The notes beneath the pieces were generated by a model. The model made no database searches. It was not told where the DNA came from and saw nothing but the letters and a program-made list of their open reading frames with translations. From NCBI GenBank assembly GCA_012519055.1, contig JAAYQU010000046.1:1-64000 (forward strand): 64,000 nt of DNA, in the 5' to 3' direction. The translations under genes and the position numbers were made by a program. Shown here piece by piece: positions 34,556 to 45,630 of the stretch (its first letter is position 1; the number at the start of each line of letters is the position of its first letter). This DNA comes from Bacteroidales bacterium. GTDB taxonomy: Bacteria; Bacteroidota; Bacteroidia; Bacteroidales; Salinivirgaceae.

Positions 34556-35842
34556 TTATCTACAATATTTGAATTGCTTTCCAATATATCTGGCTGATGT
34601 GCCGAGAGACTCTTCAATTCTCAACAATTGATTATATTTTGCAACTCTTTCAGTGCGCGAAACCGAACCGGTTTTAATTAATCCTGTATTCAAGGCAACA
34701 GCAAGATCGGCAATAAATGTGTCTTCTGTTTCTCCACTTCTATGACTTATAATAGTTGTAAATCTATTCTGTTTTGCCATATTAACAGCATCAATAGCTT
34801 CAGATAAAGTGCCTATTTGATTAACTTTAACTAAAATACTGTTAGCAGATTCCTCTTTAATACCGCGTTGAAGTCTATTAACGTTAGTTACAAATAGATC
34901 GTCTCCAACAATTTGAACTTGGCTCCCAATCTCCTTTGTAAGTATAGCCCAACCTTCCCAATCTTCTTCATCTAGACCGTCTTCTATTGATATTACGGGA
35001 TATTTAGTGACGAAATTTTTCCAATAGTCGATCATTTCTAATGTTGAGTACTCTTTATTGTTTGATTCAAGTATGTATCTCTTTTTATTCTTATCGTAAA
35101 ACTCTTTTGCAGCTGCATCTATAGCTATTAAAATATCGTCACCAGGTATATATCCAGCTTTTTCTATAGCTTTTAATATAATTTCAATTGCCTCTTCGTT
35201 TGACTTCAAATCAGGTGCAAATCCTCCTTCATCACCAATATTAGTTGAATGCTTTAGCTCTGTAAGAACTTTTTTTAAATTGTTGAATATTTCAACTCCA
35301 ATACGTATTGCATCAGAAAAGGAAGGTGCATTAACTGGCATTACCATAAATTCCTGAATATCAATTTTATTATCGGCATGACTGCCACCATTTATAATAT
35401 TCAACATAGGAATTGGTAATGTATTTGCGCTAACTCCGCCAATATATCTGTAAAGTTCTTGTCCAGAAGATATTGCAGCAGTTTTTGCAACTGCTAACGA
35501 AACTCCGAGAATTGCATTTGCTCCTAAACGACTTTTATTTTCTGTTCCGTCTAATTCTATCATCATGGAATCGATTAGGTTTTGATCAAAAACATATTGA
35601 CCTTTAATATGTTCGCTGATAACAGTATTTACATTATTGACTGCTTTAAGAACGCCTTTTCCTCCGAAACGGGCTTTGTCTCCGTCTCGCATTTCATGTG
35701 CTTCAAAAGCACCTGTTGAAGCTCCACTTGGAACCGCAGCACGTCCTACAACGCCCTGCCGAGTTATAACTTCTACTTCGACTGTAGGATTGCCTCTTGA
35801 ATCCAATATTTGTCGTGCATAAATGTGTGATATTATACTCAT
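34556..35842 (-). CDS. eno: Enolase
   Basis: Converts 2-phosphoglycerate to phosphoenolpyruvate; 428 residues, the usual length. Motifs include [17 protein letters not shown] at the start and [18 protein letters not shown]. Also present are [45 protein letters not shown] and the signature [17 protein letters not shown]. The final catalytic region is [18 protein letters not shown]. It lies 105 bases after rplQ with a terminator between, a neighbourhood common in Bacteroidetes. Confidence 0.97.
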   Translation of the reverse strand: MSIISHIYARQILDSRGNPTVEVEVITRQGVVGRAAVPSGASTGAFEAHEMRDGDKARFGGKGVLKAVNNVNTVISEHIKGQYVFDQNLIDSMMIELDGTENKSRLGANAILGVSLAVAKTAAISSGQELYRYIGGVSANTLPIPMLNIINGGSHADNKIDIQEFMVMPVNAPSFSDAIRIGVEIFNNLKKVLTELKHSTNIGDEGGFAPDLKSNEEAIEIILKAIEKAGYIPGDDILIAIDAAAKEFYDKNKKRYILESNNKEYSTLEMIDYWKNFVTKYPVISIEDGLDEEDWEGWAILTKEIGSQVQIVGDDLFVTNVNRLQRGIKEESANSILVKVNQIGTLSEAIDAVNMAKQNRFTTIISHRSGETEDTFIADLAVALNTGLIKTGSVSRTERVAKYNQLLRIEESLGTSARYIGKQFKYCR

Positions 35843-35874
35843 ATAATTTTCAATTTTAATTTTAAATACTTCAA

Positions 35875-35903
35875 TAAAAAGGGATAAAGTTACACTTCAT
35901 CCC
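35875..35903 (-). terminator. Terminator of the ribosomal protein cluster
   Basis: On the minus strand GGGATGAAGT pairs with ACTTTATCCC (one G-U) around GTA, followed by TTTTTATTG. It marks the end of the rpsL-rplQ run. Confidence 0.8.
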
Positions 35904-35947
35904 TCTCTAGTCTTGAAGATATTATTTTGAATATCTATTTTAAAAAA

Positions 35948-36457
35948 TTATTCTGCAGTTTCTGCAGTTTCATCAGTTTCAACACTGTCATTATTTTCTA
36001 TAGCCTCATGTTTTGCTTCAACTGTTTCAGTTTTTTTCGCACCACGGCCACGACGCGTTGATTTTCTCTTAGTTGTAGTTTCTTTCGCTACATCGTGATC
36101 AAAGAAATCAACCAATTCGATAATTGCCATTTCGGCATTATCTCCTTGTCTATTGCCTTTTCTAAGGATACGTGTATATCCTCCTGGTCGGCTTCCCACT
36201 TTGGTTGCAACTTCTCTGAAAAGTATAGTTACGCTCTCTTTATTTTGTAGGTAACTAAAAACAATGCGGCGAGAATGTGTTGAGTCAACTTTTGATTTTG
36301 TAATCAAAGGCTCAACATATGAACGTAAAGCTTTAGCTTTTGCGACCGTAGTCTCAATTCTCTTATGCATAATAAGCGATGATGCCATATTAGCGAGCAT
36401 TGCTTTGCGGTGCGAGCTTGTACGTCCTAAATGATTAAATCCTTTTTTATGTCTCAT
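35948..36457 (-). CDS. rplQ: 50S ribosomal protein L17
   Basis: Large-subunit protein near the exit tunnel; last gene of the cluster. The core of about 115 residues ([29 protein letters not shown]) is followed by an added tail of about 50 residues. The tail is first basic ([13 protein letters not shown]) and then acidic and Glu/Thr-rich, an extension typical of Bacteroidetes L17 that E. coli lacks. It starts five bases after rpoA. Confidence 0.96.
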   Translation of the reverse strand: MRHKKGFNHLGRTSSHRKAMLANMASSLIMHKRIETTVAKAKALRSYVEPLITKSKVDSTHSRRIVFSYLQNKESVTILFREVATKVGSRPGGYTRILRKGNRQGDNAEMAIIELVDFFDHDVAKETTTKRKSTRRGRGAKKTETVEAKHEAIENNDSVETDETAETAE

Positions 36458-36462
36458 TAGTA

Positions 36463-37452
36463 TTATTCCTTATCAAGTTTATACTTACTTATATCCATGC
36501 CGAAAGACAATTTAATAGATGATAAAAATTCTTCCAGCTCAGCAAGCGACTTCTTTCCAAAATTACGGAATTTCAATAAGTCGTTTTTATTATAAGTTAC
36601 TAAATCTCCTAAAGTCTCGACATCAGCTGCCTTGAGACAATTAAGCGCTCGTACTGACAGATCTAAATCTGAAAGGCGAGTTTTTAACAGTTGTCTCATG
36701 TGTAGAACTTCCTCGTCGAACTCTACTCCATAGCTTTCTTCGGTCTCTAGTGTTATTTTTTCGTCGGAAAATAGTGCAAAATGGTGAATTAGTATTTTTG
36801 CTGCCTCTTTAAGTGCATCTTTCGGATGTATCGTACCATCAGTTGTTATTTCAATAGTCAGCTTATCGTAATTGGTTTTTTGCTCAACTCTAAAGTCATC
36901 TCTCCTATATTCAACATTAACAATAGGAGTATACACAGAGTCGACAGCAATCACACCTATCTCACCTGTCTGAACAAAATTCTCTTCGGCAGCAACGTAT
37001 CCGCGTCCTTTATTGATTGTGATAACCATTTGCAACTTAACATCTTTTGTCATATTGCATATGACAAAATCTTTATTAACCACCTGAAAATTAGATAGGT
37101 ATTTATTAAGATCACCGGCTAAGAATTTTTCTTTTCCAAGAATTGTAACATTAATTGTCTCCTCATCAAAGTCGGGAACAACTTGTTTTAATCTAATTTC
37201 TTTTAAATTAAGAACTATATCTGTTACATCTTCAATTACACCAGGAATGGTTGTAAATTCGTGGTCAACACCCTCAATTTTAACGCTGGTTATGGCAAAA
37301 CCTTCTAACGATGAGAGTAAAATCCGACGGAGAGCATTACCAATTGTTAAAGCATATCCGGGCTCCAACGGACGGAATTCAAATGTGCCGACGTAATCAT
37401 CGGACTCAATCATGATAACCTTGTCAGGTTTTTGAAAAGCTAGAATCGCCAT
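36463..37452 (-). CDS. rpoA: RNA polymerase alpha subunit
   Basis: Assembles RNA polymerase and contacts upstream DNA and activators; 329 residues. The N-terminal dimer domain has [20 protein letters not shown] and [20 protein letters not shown]. After a linker the C-terminal domain has [19 protein letters not shown] and [19 protein letters not shown]. It is 12 bases after rpsD and five before rplQ, the standard alpha-operon order. Confidence 0.98.
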   Translation of the reverse strand: MAILAFQKPDKVIMIESDDYVGTFEFRPLEPGYALTIGNALRRILLSSLEGFAITSVKIEGVDHEFTTIPGVIEDVTDIVLNLKEIRLKQVVPDFDEETINVTILGKEKFLAGDLNKYLSNFQVVNKDFVICNMTKDVKLQMVITINKGRGYVAAEENFVQTGEIGVIAVDSVYTPIVNVEYRRDDFRVEQKTNYDKLTIEITTDGTIHPKDALKEAAKILIHHFALFSDEKITLETEESYGVEFDEEVLHMRQLLKTRLSDLDLSVRALNCLKAADVETLGDLVTYNKNDLLKFRNFGKKSLAELEEFLSSIKLSFGMDISKYKLDKE

Positions 37453-37464
37453 ATACCTATTTTT

Positions 37465-38073
37465 TTACTTAGAATACAATTCAACTATTAGTTGCTCTTT
37501 AATATTTTCTGGGATATCTTCTTTTTGAGGAACGCTTAAATATTTTCCTGTCAATGTTGAACTATCCCATTCTATCCATGAGTATTTACTTACTTTATTT
37601 CTTTCTGTACTTTCAGTAATTACTTCCAATGATTTTGAACGTTCTCTTACTCCAACTATATCACCTGGTCGTACGCCGTATGATGGAATATTTACAACTT
37701 CACCGTTAACGGTAATATGTTTGTGACCAACTAATTGACGAGCTGCTGCTCTGGTTGGTGCAATACCCATTCTATATACTACGTTATCTAACCTGGCTTC
37801 AAGCATTTGAAGTAGAATTACACCGGTAACACCTTGTTTACTTCGAGCTTTCTTGTAATAATTCAAAAACTGTTTTTCAAGAATACCGTATATGTATTTT
37901 GCTTTTTGTTTTTCGTTAAGCTGTAAACCGTATTCTGATTGTTTTCTTCGTCTTCTATTAGCTCCGTGTTGTCCGGGAGGATAATTTTTACGTTCGAAAT
38001 GTTTGTCTGCGCCGTAGATTGGTTCTCCGAAACGGCGAGCAATTTTTGTCTTGGGTCCAATGTATCTTGCCAT
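37465..38073 (-). CDS. rpsD: 30S ribosomal protein S4
   Basis: Primary 16S-binding protein; 202 residues. The N-terminal part [20 protein letters not shown] lacks the cysteine zinc ligands of some S4 proteins. The S4 RNA-binding domain is [20 protein letters not shown] with [19 protein letters not shown]. In E. coli S4 represses the alpha operon; whether that holds here is not visible. Confidence 0.98.
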   Translation of the reverse strand: MARYIGPKTKIARRFGEPIYGADKHFERKNYPPGQHGANRRRRKQSEYGLQLNEKQKAKYIYGILEKQFLNYYKKARSKQGVTGVILLQMLEARLDNVVYRMGIAPTRAAARQLVGHKHITVNGEVVNIPSYGVRPGDIVGVRERSKSLEVITESTERNKVSKYSWIEWDSSTLTGKYLSVPQKEDIPENIKEQLIVELYSK

Positions 38074-38096
38074 TTTTTCTTTCTTTTTGCGGTTAA

Positions 38097-38486
38097 TTAA
38101 ACTCTTCTACGTTTTGGAGGTCTGCATCCATTGTGCGGTAGCGGTGTAACGTCAACAATCTCGGTAACTTCAATTCCTTTATTATGAAGTGTTCTGATTG
38201 CAGACTCTCGCCCGGCACCGGGACCTTTTACATAAACCTTCACTCTACGTAAACCGGCGTCATAGGCAACGGTAGCACACTCTTCCGTAGCAACTTGTGC
38301 TGCATAAGGAGTGTTCTTTTTTGACCCTTTAAATCCCATTTTACCAGCCGATGCCCATGAAATAACGTCTCCATTCATGTTCGTAAGTGTAATAATAATA
38401 TTATTGAACGAAGAGTGAATGTGCGCTTGTCCTGTAGGCTCGACCTTAACCACTCTTTTTCGAGTGCTTCTTGACTTTTGTGCCAT
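38097..38486 (-). CDS. rpsK: 30S ribosomal protein S11
   Basis: Platform protein near the mRNA exit; 129 residues. Shows [58 protein letters not shown] and the C-terminal [18 protein letters not shown]. Gap of 17 bases from rpsM. Confidence 0.98.
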   Translation of the reverse strand: MAQKSRSTRKRVVKVEPTGQAHIHSSFNNIIITLTNMNGDVISWASAGKMGFKGSKKNTPYAAQVATEECATVAYDAGLRRVKVYVKGPGAGRESAIRTLHNKGIEVTEIVDVTPLPHNGCRPPKRRRV

Positions 38487-38503
38487 AATTTACAAATCTC
38501 TAA

Positions 38504-38881
38504 TTATTTAGTCGCTTTCTTCTTGTTTGCCACAGTTTTACGTTTTCCTTTACGTGTACGGGCATTGTTTTGGGTGTTTTGTCCACGAACTGGTAACCCA
38601 ATACGATGACGAATTCCTCGGTAACAACCGATATCCATCAATCGTTTAATGTTCATCTGTACTTCAGAGCGCAGTTCGCCCTCAAGTTTGTATTGTTCAC
38701 CTAATATGCGACGTAATTCTGCTATTTGATCGTCGTTCCAGTCTTTAACCTTAATATTACGGTCTATTCCTGCTTCAGCTAAAATTTTATTTGCGCTGCT
38801 ACGTCCTATTCCATAAATAGCAGTTAAACCTATTTCGCCACGCTTATTCTTAGGTAAATCTACGCCTACTAATCGTGCCAT
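38504..38881 (-). CDS. rpsM: 30S ribosomal protein S13
   Basis: Head protein contacting the P-site tRNA and the intersubunit bridge; 125 residues. [20 protein letters not shown] and [13 protein letters not shown] open the protein. [19 protein letters not shown] and a basic tail ([18 protein letters not shown]) close it. Confidence 0.98.
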   Translation of the reverse strand: MARLVGVDLPKNKRGEIGLTAIYGIGRSSANKILAEAGIDRNIKVKDWNDDQIAELRRILGEQYKLEGELRSEVQMNIKRLMDIGCYRGIRHRIGLPVRGQNTQNNARTRKGKRKTVANKKKATK

Positions 38882-38926
38882 ATATTCTCTTTTACTTTGT
38901 TAAAAAGGTTTGCAAAGTTAATAAAA

Positions 38927-39043
38927 TTATCCTTGTCTTTGTTTAAACCTAGGATTTTTTTTGTTGATTACATATACGCGTCCTTTGCGTCTGATTATTT
39001 TATCATCCGCTGAACGTTTCTTAACTGATGCTCTTACCTTCAT
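38927..39043 (-). CDS. rpmJ: 50S ribosomal protein L36
   Basis: A 38-residue protein read directly from the minus strand. It begins [20 protein letters not shown] and ends with [16 protein letters not shown]. The zinc-ligand cysteines and histidine of the C+ form are all absent; ADDK stands where many relatives have PECK. It starts six bases after infA and ends 45 bases before rpsM. Confidence 0.95.
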   Translation of the reverse strand: MKVRASVKKRSADDKIIRRKGRVYVINKKNPRFKQRQG

Positions 39044-39049
39044 TGTGTT

Positions 39050-39271
39050 TTAATTTTTATATCTGAAAACAATTCTTCCTTTTGTTAAATCATAGGGTGA
39101 CATTTCTACTTTAACTTTATCACCCGGTAAAATTCTAATATAATGCATTCGCATTTTTCCACTGATATGTGCGGTTATAACATGTCCGTTTTCTAATTCT
39201 ACGCGAAACATAGCATTAGATAACGCTTCTGTTATAGTTCCATCTTGCTCAATGCTTGCTTGTTTAGCCAT
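39050..39271 (-). CDS. infA: Translation initiation factor IF-1
   Basis: Occupies the A site during initiation; 73 residues forming an S1-type OB fold. Shows [40 protein letters not shown] and the C-terminal [11 protein letters not shown]. It directly follows secY with a 13-base gap; the map gene often found between them in Bacteroidetes is absent. Confidence 0.97.
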   Translation of the reverse strand: MAKQASIEQDGTITEALSNAMFRVELENGHVITAHISGKMRMHYIRILPGDKVKVEMSPYDLTKGRIVFRYKN

Positions 39272-39284
39272 ATCCTCAGTTTGT

Positions 39285-40613
39285 TTACGCTGACCTGCGA
39301 CCTTTAATTCTACCAGATTTCAATATTCCGTCGTAGTGGCGCATCATCAAATGACTGTCAATTTGCTGCAATGTGTCAAGACAAACTCCAACTAAAATAA
39401 GTAGAGAAGTACCTCCATAGAATTGGGCAAATCCTGTACTAACGCCTGCCGCAGCAGCAAATGCAGGTAAAATTGCTATTAAAGCTAAAAATAGTGAGCC
39501 GGGAAGAGTAATCCTTGACATAATAGTATCAATAAACTCAGCTGTCTTCTTGCCAGGTTTAACGCCAGGAATGAAACCTCCGTTACGCTTCAAATCTTCA
39601 GCCATTTGCGTAGGATTGATAGTTATTGCGGTATAGAAATAAGTAAATCCTATTATTAACAACGCAAACACAACGTTATACGCTACACTTGTATAATCAG
39701 TGAATGCAGCAGCAAAACCGGTTGCAGCTTCCGAGCTTGAGAATCCCAATATCATAACCGGTATAAACATTAACGCTTGTGCAAAAATGATAGGCATAAC
39801 ACCTGATGCATTAATCTTTAACGGTATATATTGACGAACTCCACCATACTGTTTATTTCCTACAATGCGCTTTGCATATGTTACAGGCACTTTTCTTGTT
39901 CCTTGTACCAACAATATAGCTAATATAATAACTGCTGCCAGCATTATCATCTCAACCAAGAAAATAACTAGTCCACCACCTTGTTCCTCAACTCTTGAAA
40001 TAAATTCAGCTACGAAGGCAAATGGCAAACGAGCAACTATCCCAACCATAATTATTAGGGATATCCCGTTTCCAATTCCTCTGTCGGTTATTTTCTCGCC
40101 AATCCACATCACAAACATTGTTCCTGCTGTCAGTATTACAACACTTGTGACTTTAAACAGTGTGCCGCTTATAATAAAAGCATCAGCTGGTAATGTTGCA
40201 CTTAGGTTTGCCAAATATGCGGGAGATTGAAGAATAAGAATCGCTACGGTTAAGTATCGCGTAATTTGATTCATTTTTCTTCTTCCGCTTTCTCCTTCAC
40301 GTTGTAACCTTTGGAAATAAGGAATGGCTATACCCAAAAGCTGTATGACGATTGAAGCCGAGATATAAGGCATAATTCCCAATGCCATAACCGAGGCATT
40401 TGAGAAAGCACCGCCTGAGAACATATCCAACAGACCTAATACTCCGCCTGCCGTTTGATCTGACAGAGCCTGAAGTTTAGTTGGATCAATGCCTGGAAGT
40501 ACAACATGTGCTCCCAGACGATAAACCAACAATAGACCTAATGTTGTCAATATTCGTTTTCGGAGATCTTCGATCTTCCAAATATTCTTTAAGGTTTCTA
40601 TTAGCCGTTTCAT
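39285..40613 (-). CDS. secY: Preprotein translocase subunit SecY
   Basis: Forms the protein-conducting channel in the inner membrane; 442 residues with ten TM helices. Family segments are [20 protein letters not shown] and [20 protein letters not shown]. Also seen are [18 protein letters not shown] (cytosolic loop contacting SecA), [20 protein letters not shown] and [20 protein letters not shown]. It starts three bases after rplO, the usual spc arrangement. Confidence 0.97.
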   Translation of the reverse strand: MKRLIETLKNIWKIEDLRKRILTTLGLLLVYRLGAHVVLPGIDPTKLQALSDQTAGGVLGLLDMFSGGAFSNASVMALGIMPYISASIVIQLLGIAIPYFQRLQREGESGRRKMNQITRYLTVAILILQSPAYLANLSATLPADAFIISGTLFKVTSVVILTAGTMFVMWIGEKITDRGIGNGISLIIMVGIVARLPFAFVAEFISRVEEQGGGLVIFLVEMIMLAAVIILAILLVQGTRKVPVTYAKRIVGNKQYGGVRQYIPLKINASGVMPIIFAQALMFIPVMILGFSSSEAATGFAAAFTDYTSVAYNVVFALLIIGFTYFYTAITINPTQMAEDLKRNGGFIPGVKPGKKTAEFIDTIMSRITLPGSLFLALIAILPAFAAAAGVSTGFAQFYGGTSLLILVGVCLDTLQQIDSHLMMRHYDGILKSGRIKGRRSA

Positions 40614-40616
40614 TGA

Positions 40617-41063
40617 TTAAAGTTTTATAACGTTTCCGGATTGCGCTTCTATTGCTGCTTGTGCAGATTTTGAGAAAGCGTGTGCTTTTACTTCTAATTT
40701 TGAACTAATCGTTCCGTTTCCTAAAATTTTAACCAAATCACTTTTAGAAACTAAACCATTTTCTATTAATGTATCCACATCAATAGTTGTAGTATTAAGT
40801 TTATCGGCTAATGATTGAATAACATCAAGATTAATAGCCTTATACTCTTTGCGGTTTGGGTTTGTGAAACCAAATTTTGGAAGACGTCTTTGCAAAGGCA
40901 TTTGACCTCCTTCAAAACCGACTTTTTTGGCGTATCCTGATCTTGACTTAGCTCCGTTTAAACCACGGGTTGCATGACCTCCGTGACCGGAACCTTCACC
41001 ACGTCCAATACGTTTACTATTACGTACTGATCCTTTGGCGGGGGTTAAACTGCTTAAATCCAT
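40617..41063 (-). CDS. rplO: 50S ribosomal protein L15
   Basis: Late-assembly 23S-binding protein; 148 residues. The flexible Gly-rich N-terminus shows LTPAKGSVRNSKRIGRGEGS and GHGGHATRGLNGAKSRSGY; the core has GFEGGQMPLQRRLPKFGF. Confidence 0.98.
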   Translation of the reverse strand: MDLSSLTPAKGSVRNSKRIGRGEGSGHGGHATRGLNGAKSRSGYAKKVGFEGGQMPLQRRLPKFGFTNPNRKEYKAINLDVIQSLADKLNTTTIDVDTLIENGLVSKSDLVKILGNGTISSKLEVKAHAFSKSAQAAIEAQSGNVIKL

Positions 41064-41068
41064 AAGGC

Positions 41069-41254
41069 TTATTTTTTTATTTCGGTAACTTCTACCAAAT
41101 GTTTAACTTTATCTACCATGCCAATTATTTCCGGAACATTTTCATGTTCAACGGTTTGGCGAATCTTACGCAACCCTAGTGCTTCTAGTGTTCGTTTTTG
41201 TCTCTGGGTGCTGCCAATACTGCTGCGAACCTGTGTAATCTGTATTTTAGCCAT
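41069..41254 (-). CDS. rpmD: 50S ribosomal protein L30
   Basis: Small peripheral protein, 61 residues. [20 protein letters not shown] followed by [20 protein letters not shown] is the standard sequence pattern. Fourteen bases after rpsE and five before rplO. Confidence 0.97.
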   Translation of the reverse strand: MAKIQITQVRSSIGSTQRQKRTLEALGLRKIRQTVEHENVPEIIGMVDKVKHLVEVTEIKK

Positions 41255-41268
41255 AACTTCAATTTTGT

Positions 41269-41781
41269 TTATCCGTTAAAAACTTTTTCAAGATCTATTC
41301 CACGTTCAGTTGCAACTGCGTAGGCATCACGAAGTTGTGTTAAAGCCACCATTGTTGCTTTTACAACGTTGTGAGGGTTACTTGAACCTTGTGATTTTGC
41401 AAGAACATCTTGTATTCCAACGCTTTCAAGAACAGCACGCATAGAACCCCCAGCTTTAACTCCCGAACCAGGAGATGCTGGTTTTACTAATACCCTTGCT
41501 CCACCGTACTTTCCTGTTGTTTCATGAGGAATTGTGTTGTGAATAATAGGCACTTTTATCAAATTTTTCTTTGCTTCTTCTACTGCTTTTGAAATAGCGG
41601 TTGTAACCTCTCCGGCTTTTCCTAATCCGTATCCAACTATTCCGTTTTCATTTCCAACAACAACTATTGCCGAGAAACTGAACGTTCTACCACCTTTTGT
41701 AACCTTAGTAACTCTATTTATAGCTACCAATCGATCTTTAAGCTCGAGGTCACTGGTTTTTATCTTTCTTATTCCTGACAT
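41269..41781 (-). CDS. rpsE: 30S ribosomal protein S5
   Basis: Helicase and fidelity protein at the mRNA entry; 170 residues. The N-terminal double-stranded-RNA-binding part has [20 protein letters not shown] and [19 protein letters not shown]. The C-terminal part has [20 protein letters not shown] and [19 protein letters not shown]. Confidence 0.98.
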   Translation of the reverse strand: MSGIRKIKTSDLELKDRLVAINRVTKVTKGGRTFSFSAIVVVGNENGIVGYGLGKAGEVTTAISKAVEEAKKNLIKVPIIHNTIPHETTGKYGGARVLVKPASPGSGVKAGGSMRAVLESVGIQDVLAKSQGSSNPHNVVKATMVALTQLRDAYAVATERGIDLEKVFNG

Positions 41782-41787
41782 AACTGA

Positions 41788-42147
41788 TTAAAATTTAAGA
41801 CCTCCTTCGCGTGCTCCTTCAGCCAAAGATTTTACTCTTCCATGATAAAGGAATCCGCCACGATCAAAGGTTACATTTGTAATTCCTTTCTCTATTGCTC
41901 GTTGGGCGATAAGTTTTCCAACAAGATTTGCAGACTCGGTTTTCGTGATATTTTTCTTCTCTGCAATCTCTTTGCATAAAGATGAAGCTGCTACAAGAGT
42001 ATTACCTTTAACATCGTCAATAAGTTGAACAGAGATATTGGCATTACTCCTGTAAACGTTCATTCTGGGGCGTGCTTCTGTCCCCAATACGCGTTTGCGA
42101 ATACGATATTTAATTCGTTGTCTGCGCTCTTTTTTATTTAGTGACAT
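41788..42147 (-). CDS. rplR: 50S ribosomal protein L18
   Basis: Binds 5S rRNA with L5; 119 residues. Motifs are [37 protein letters not shown] and the C-terminal [20 protein letters not shown]. Confidence 0.98.
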   Translation of the reverse strand: MSLNKKERRQRIKYRIRKRVLGTEARPRMNVYRSNANISVQLIDDVKGNTLVAASSLCKEIAEKKNITKTESANLVGKLIAQRAIEKGITNVTFDRGGFLYHGRVKSLAEGAREGGLKF

Positions 42148-42164
42148 AGTTTTCTTTCCTCCTA

Positions 42165-42725
42165 TTAAGAACTTTTGACTGCTGACTTACCAGCTTTACG
42201 ACGAACTATTTCATTTTCGTATCTAATACCTTTTCCTTTGTATGGTTCAGGTTTTCTCAACGATCTGATTTTTGCAGCCACATGACCAATTAGTTGTTTG
42301 TCGATACTCGACAACGTAATCTTAGGATTTGATCTTCTGTCGGACTTAGCTTCTACAGAAATTTCTTTCGGAAGTTCTATAAAAATACTGTGTGAATAAC
42401 CTAAGTTAAGTTCCAGCATTTGTCCGTTAGCTTCTGCGCGAAAACCTACACCAACAAGCTCAAGCGTAATATTATAACCCTCTGAAACTCCAACCACCAT
42501 GTTTTTTACAAGAGATCTTGTCAAACCATGTAATTCTCTATGTTGTTTGTTATCAGTCGGGCGAGTTACAACAACAGCATTATTCTCAACTTTTATCTCC
42601 ATTTCTGGATCAAATGATTGTTGAAGCTGTCCTTTCGGCCCCTTTACTGTAACATTGTTCGATTTATCAATGTTAACAGTAACTCCAGCCGGAATATTTA
42701 TCGGTAATTTACCTATCCGTGACAT
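42165..42725 (-). CDS. rplF: 50S ribosomal protein L6
   Basis: Lies near the factor-binding site; 186 residues. The start [20 protein letters not shown] is chosen because it matches the family N-terminus. The frame extends nine codons further up, but that would overlap rpsH. The C-terminal signature region is [20 protein letters not shown]. Confidence 0.96.
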   Translation of the reverse strand: MSRIGKLPINIPAGVTVNIDKSNNVTVKGPKGQLQQSFDPEMEIKVENNAVVVTRPTDNKQHRELHGLTRSLVKNMVVGVSEGYNITLELVGVGFRAEANGQMLELNLGYSHSIFIELPKEISVEAKSDRRSNPKITLSSIDKQLIGHVAAKIRSLRKPEPYKGKGIRYENEIVRRKAGKSAVKSS

Positions 42726-42736
42726 TTTAATCTGTT

Positions 42737-43132
42737 TTAATATACGTAACAAATAACTTCTCCGCCAACATTTTGTCGACGAGCTTCTTTATCTGTAATC
42801 ACTCCGTGTGAGGTTGACATTATAGCTATGCCTAATCCGTTAAGGACTCGTGGAATATCATCCACATTGACATACTTACGTAAACCTGGTCTGCTAACAC
42901 GTTGAATACTTTTAATAACCGGTTGTTTTGTGGAAGGGTTATATTTCAAAGCTATTTTAATTGTTCGATGAGTTGCATCAGGCTCTTCGAACTTGTAATT
43001 TAAAATATAGCCTTGTTCATAAAGTATCTTTGTGATAGCTTTTCTCATATTTGAAGACGGTACTTCAAGGACTTTATGTTTTGCCATTGAAGCATTTCGT
43101 ATTCTTGTTAAAAAATCGCCAATTACATCCAT
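42737..43132 (-). CDS. rpsH: 30S ribosomal protein S8
   Basis: Central-domain 16S binder; 131 residues. N-terminal VIGDFLTRIRNASMAKHKVL and C-terminal GIAIMSTSHGVITDKEARRQ with GGEVICYVY. In E. coli S8 is the spc operon repressor; no binding site was identified here. Confidence 0.98.
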   Translation of the reverse strand: MDVIGDFLTRIRNASMAKHKVLEVPSSNMRKAITKILYEQGYILNYKFEEPDATHRTIKIALKYNPSTKQPVIKSIQRVSRPGLRKYVNVDDIPRVLNGLGIAIMSTSHGVITDKEARRQNVGGEVICYVY

Positions 43133-43152
43133 TGTCTGTTGTTAATTAAAGT

Positions 43153-43422
43153 TTACCAACTTGCTTTTTTTACTCCGGGAATTAATCCCTGATTTGCCAT
43201 TTCGCGGAAGCATATACGACTAATACCAAATTGTCTCATATAACCTTTTGCTCTGCCAGTTAATTGACAGCTGTTGTGTAGTCTTACTGGTGAAGCATTT
43301 TTGGGTAATTTTTGCAATCCAACATAATCACCTGCTGCTTTTAATTCAGCACGTTTTTTTGCATATTTTTCGACAAGTTTAGCGCGTTTTCTTTCGCGTG
43401 CTTTCATTGATTCTTTTGCCAT
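43153..43422 (-). CDS. rpsN: 30S ribosomal protein S14, zinc-free form
   Basis: An 89-residue S14 of the longer C-minus type. [20 protein letters not shown] and [20 protein letters not shown] are present, without the CxxC pairs of the short zinc form. It starts three bases after rplE. Confidence 0.97.
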   Translation of the reverse strand: MAKESMKARERKRAKLVEKYAKKRAELKAAGDYVGLQKLPKNASPVRLHNSCQLTGRAKGYMRQFGISRICFREMANQGLIPGVKKASW

Positions 43423-43425
43423 AGC

Positions 43426-43983
43426 TTAATTCTTTTTTTCATTTTTAAATGGAATACCAAAAGCTTTAAGTAATGCATAAGCTTCTTCATCAGTTTCCGC
43501 TGTGGTGACAAAAGTTATGTCCATACCCATAATATGGTTTATTTTGTCGATGTCGATTTCGGGAAATATAATTTGCTCTGAAATTCCCAGAGTATAATTT
43601 CCACGTCCATCTAGTTTGCCTCCCACTCCTTGGAAGTCGCGGATTCTTGGTAAAGCTACACAAATTAATCTTTCTAAGAACTCGTACATTTGTTGACGCC
43701 GCAATGTTACCTTCACACCTATCGGCATTTTCTTACGTAGTTTGAAGTTTGAAATGTCTTTTCGCGATAGTGTAGGAACAGCTTTCTGTCCAGCTATAGC
43801 GGTCATTTCGTTAACTGCTGTGTCAATTAACTTACGGTCTGCAGTTGCTTTACCAACTCCTTGATTGAGAACAATCTTTTTCAAACGAGGTACTTGCATA
43901 ACTGAGGTATATTTAAACTCAGATTTTAATGCAGGGATTATCTCCTCGTCATATTTTACTTTTAAATTTGGGACGTAAGCCAT
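43426..43983 (-). CDS. rplE: 50S ribosomal protein L5
   Basis: Binds 5S rRNA and contacts P-site tRNA; 185 residues. Motifs: [60 protein letters not shown] and [18 protein letters not shown]. It begins two bases after rplX. Confidence 0.98.
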   Translation of the reverse strand: MAYVPNLKVKYDEEIIPALKSEFKYTSVMQVPRLKKIVLNQGVGKATADRKLIDTAVNEMTAIAGQKAVPTLSRKDISNFKLRKKMPIGVKVTLRRQQMYEFLERLICVALPRIRDFQGVGGKLDGRGNYTLGISEQIIFPEIDIDKINHIMGMDITFVTTAETDEEAYALLKAFGIPFKNEKKN

Positions 43984-43985
43984 TG

Positions 43986-44306
43986 TTAAATCTCCTCTCC
44001 TGATTTTTTCAAAAATCTAACTAATTTTCCTTTATCATTCAAACGACGACCCACTCTTGAGGGTTTGCCTGTTTTGGGATCTTCAGGTAGAAGGTTTGAA
44101 ATATGAATAGAACCCTCTTTTTTGATAATCCCACCATTTGGATACTGGGCATTAGGTTTCGTATGTTTTGAAATCATGTTAACACCTTCAACTATTGCTC
44201 GCTCGTTTTTAACATCAATTTCAAGAACTTTACCTTTTTGTCCTTTTGAATTTCCTGATAGTACAACAACTATGTCGCCCTTCTTGATATGTAATTTTTT
44301 TCGCAT
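43986..44306 (-). CDS. rplX: 50S ribosomal protein L24
   Basis: Assembly initiator near the tunnel exit; 106 residues with an N-terminal KOW motif ([20 protein letters not shown]). The segment [20 protein letters not shown] follows, then the HISNL signature. Confidence 0.98.
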   Translation of the reverse strand: MRKKLHIKKGDIVVVLSGNSKGQKGKVLEIDVKNERAIVEGVNMISKHTKPNAQYPNGGIIKKEGSIHISNLLPEDPKTGKPSRVGRRLNDKGKLVRFLKKSGEEI

Positions 44307-44324
44307 TTCTAAAATGTTTTGCGG

Positions 44325-44690
44325 TTACAATACTTCAGGTGCCAAAGATACTATTTTCATGTATCCATCACGTAATTCTCTGGCAACTGGTCCAAAAATG
44401 CGGGTTCCTCTAATTTCACCCGCAGGGTTCAACAATACACATGCATTGTCATCGAAGCGAATATAAGAGCCGTCGCTGCGTCTAACCTCTTTACGTGTTC
44501 TAACGACAACTGCTCTGGCTACTGATCCTTTTTTCACCTCGCTTAATGGCACTACATTTTTAACGGCTACTACTATGATATCACCGATACTTGCGTATTT
44601 TTTCTTTGAGCCACCTGGTACATTTATACAAAGTACCTCTTTTGCTCCACTGTTATCAGCAACAGCAAGCCTTGATTCTTTCTGTATCAT
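44325..44690 (-). CDS. rplN: 50S ribosomal protein L14
   Basis: Binds 23S rRNA and bridges to 16S; 121 residues. [20 protein letters not shown] at the start, [20 protein letters not shown] and [14 protein letters not shown] near the end. Two bases after rpsQ. Confidence 0.98.
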   Translation of the reverse strand: MIQKESRLAVADNSGAKEVLCINVPGGSKKKYASIGDIIVVAVKNVVPLSEVKKGSVARAVVVRTRKEVRRSDGSYIRFDDNACVLLNPAGEIRGTRIFGPVARELRDGYMKIVSLAPEVL

Positions 44691-44692
44691 GA

Positions 44693-44953
44693 TTACTTCG
44701 CTCTTTCAATTATTTCTACTAATCTCCAATTTTTGGTCTTGCTCAAAGGGCGTGTCTCCATGATTCTAACGGTGTCGCCGATATTGCATTCGTTCTTTTC
44801 GTCATGCGCTTTTAGCTTCGTTGTAGCTTTGACGAATTTTTCGTAAATTGGATATTTTACTTTTCTTTCTACAGCCACAACAATAGACTTATCCATTTTA
44901 TTGCTGACCACTACACCGACTCTTTCCTTGCGTAGGTTTCTTTTATTTTCCAT
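44693..44953 (-). CDS. rpsQ: 30S ribosomal protein S17
   Basis: OB-fold 16S binder; 86 residues from [20 protein letters not shown]. Three extra in-frame codons upstream are not family-like, so this ATG is preferred. The C-terminal signature region is [20 protein letters not shown]. Confidence 0.95.
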   Translation of the reverse strand: MENKRNLRKERVGVVVSNKMDKSIVVAVERKVKYPIYEKFVKATTKLKAHDEKNECNIGDTVRIMETRPLSKTKNWRLVEIIERAK

Positions 44954-44964
44954 CACACACAAAA

Positions 44965-45168
44965 TTAATTTGTTGTTTTAGTTAATTCTCGTTGTTGTAA
45001 CTCGGTCATCAATCTTGCTATATCTTTTTTCAACAAATTAATTTGCATCGGATTATCTAACGGCGATACTGCGTGATTGATTCTCAATTGAGTTAATGTG
45101 CTTTTGAGATCTTGTATGCGTTCTCTCAAATCTTTATCGTTTAATTCTCGTACTTCTGACATTTTCAT
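44965..45168 (-). CDS. rpmC: 50S ribosomal protein L29
   Basis: Small helical hairpin at the tunnel exit; 67 residues, [20 protein letters not shown] onward. AAAGGA lies seven bases before this ATG, a rare recognisable Shine-Dalgarno here, so it is preferred to the ATG two codons further in. Confidence 0.96.
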   Translation of the reverse strand: MKMSEVRELNDKDLRERIQDLKSTLTQLRINHAVSPLDNPMQINLLKKDIARLMTELQQRELTKTTN

Positions 45169-45182
45169 ATCTCTATCCTTTC

Positions 45183-45605
45183 TTAATTTTCATGATAGTC
45201 TGAACGAACAATAAAGCGAGTTTTAACCGGTAATTTTTGTGCGGCTAAACGCAATGCTTCTTTAGCGACATCCAAAGGTACACCTTCTGCTTCAATAATA
45301 ATGCGTCCGGGTGTAACTGGAGCGACAAATCCTTCTGGAGCACCTTTCCCCTTACCCATACGAACCTCAGCAGGTTTTTTAGTAATAGGCTTGTCTGGGA
45401 AGATTCTTATCCAGATTTGTCCTTGACGTTGCATATAACGAGTAACAGCAACCCTTGCTGCTTCTATTTGGCGTCCATCAATCCATGCATTTTCGAGTGT
45501 TTTTATTCCAAATGACCCAAAAGCAAGTTGATTTCCTCTTTGTGCGTTTCCTTTCATTCGTCCTTTCTGACTACGACGGAACTTTGTTTTCTTAGGTTGT
45601 AACAT
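45183..45605 (-). CDS. rplP: 50S ribosomal protein L16
   Basis: Lies near the A-site tRNA elbow; 140 residues. [20 protein letters not shown] at the start, [20 protein letters not shown] and [19 protein letters not shown] in the middle. Confidence 0.98.
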   Translation of the reverse strand: MLQPKKTKFRRSQKGRMKGNAQRGNQLAFGSFGIKTLENAWIDGRQIEAARVAVTRYMQRQGQIWIRIFPDKPITKKPAEVRMGKGKGAPEGFVAPVTPGRIIIEAEGVPLDVAKEALRLAAQKLPVKTRFIVRSDYHEN

Positions 45606-45630
45606 TGTTTTATCTCCCTAATTTGTAAGG

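Noticed and set aside
39865-40230. 121-codon frame antisense to secY
   Set aside because: Low-complexity Ile/Thr/Pro composition is the reverse image of SecY membrane helices.
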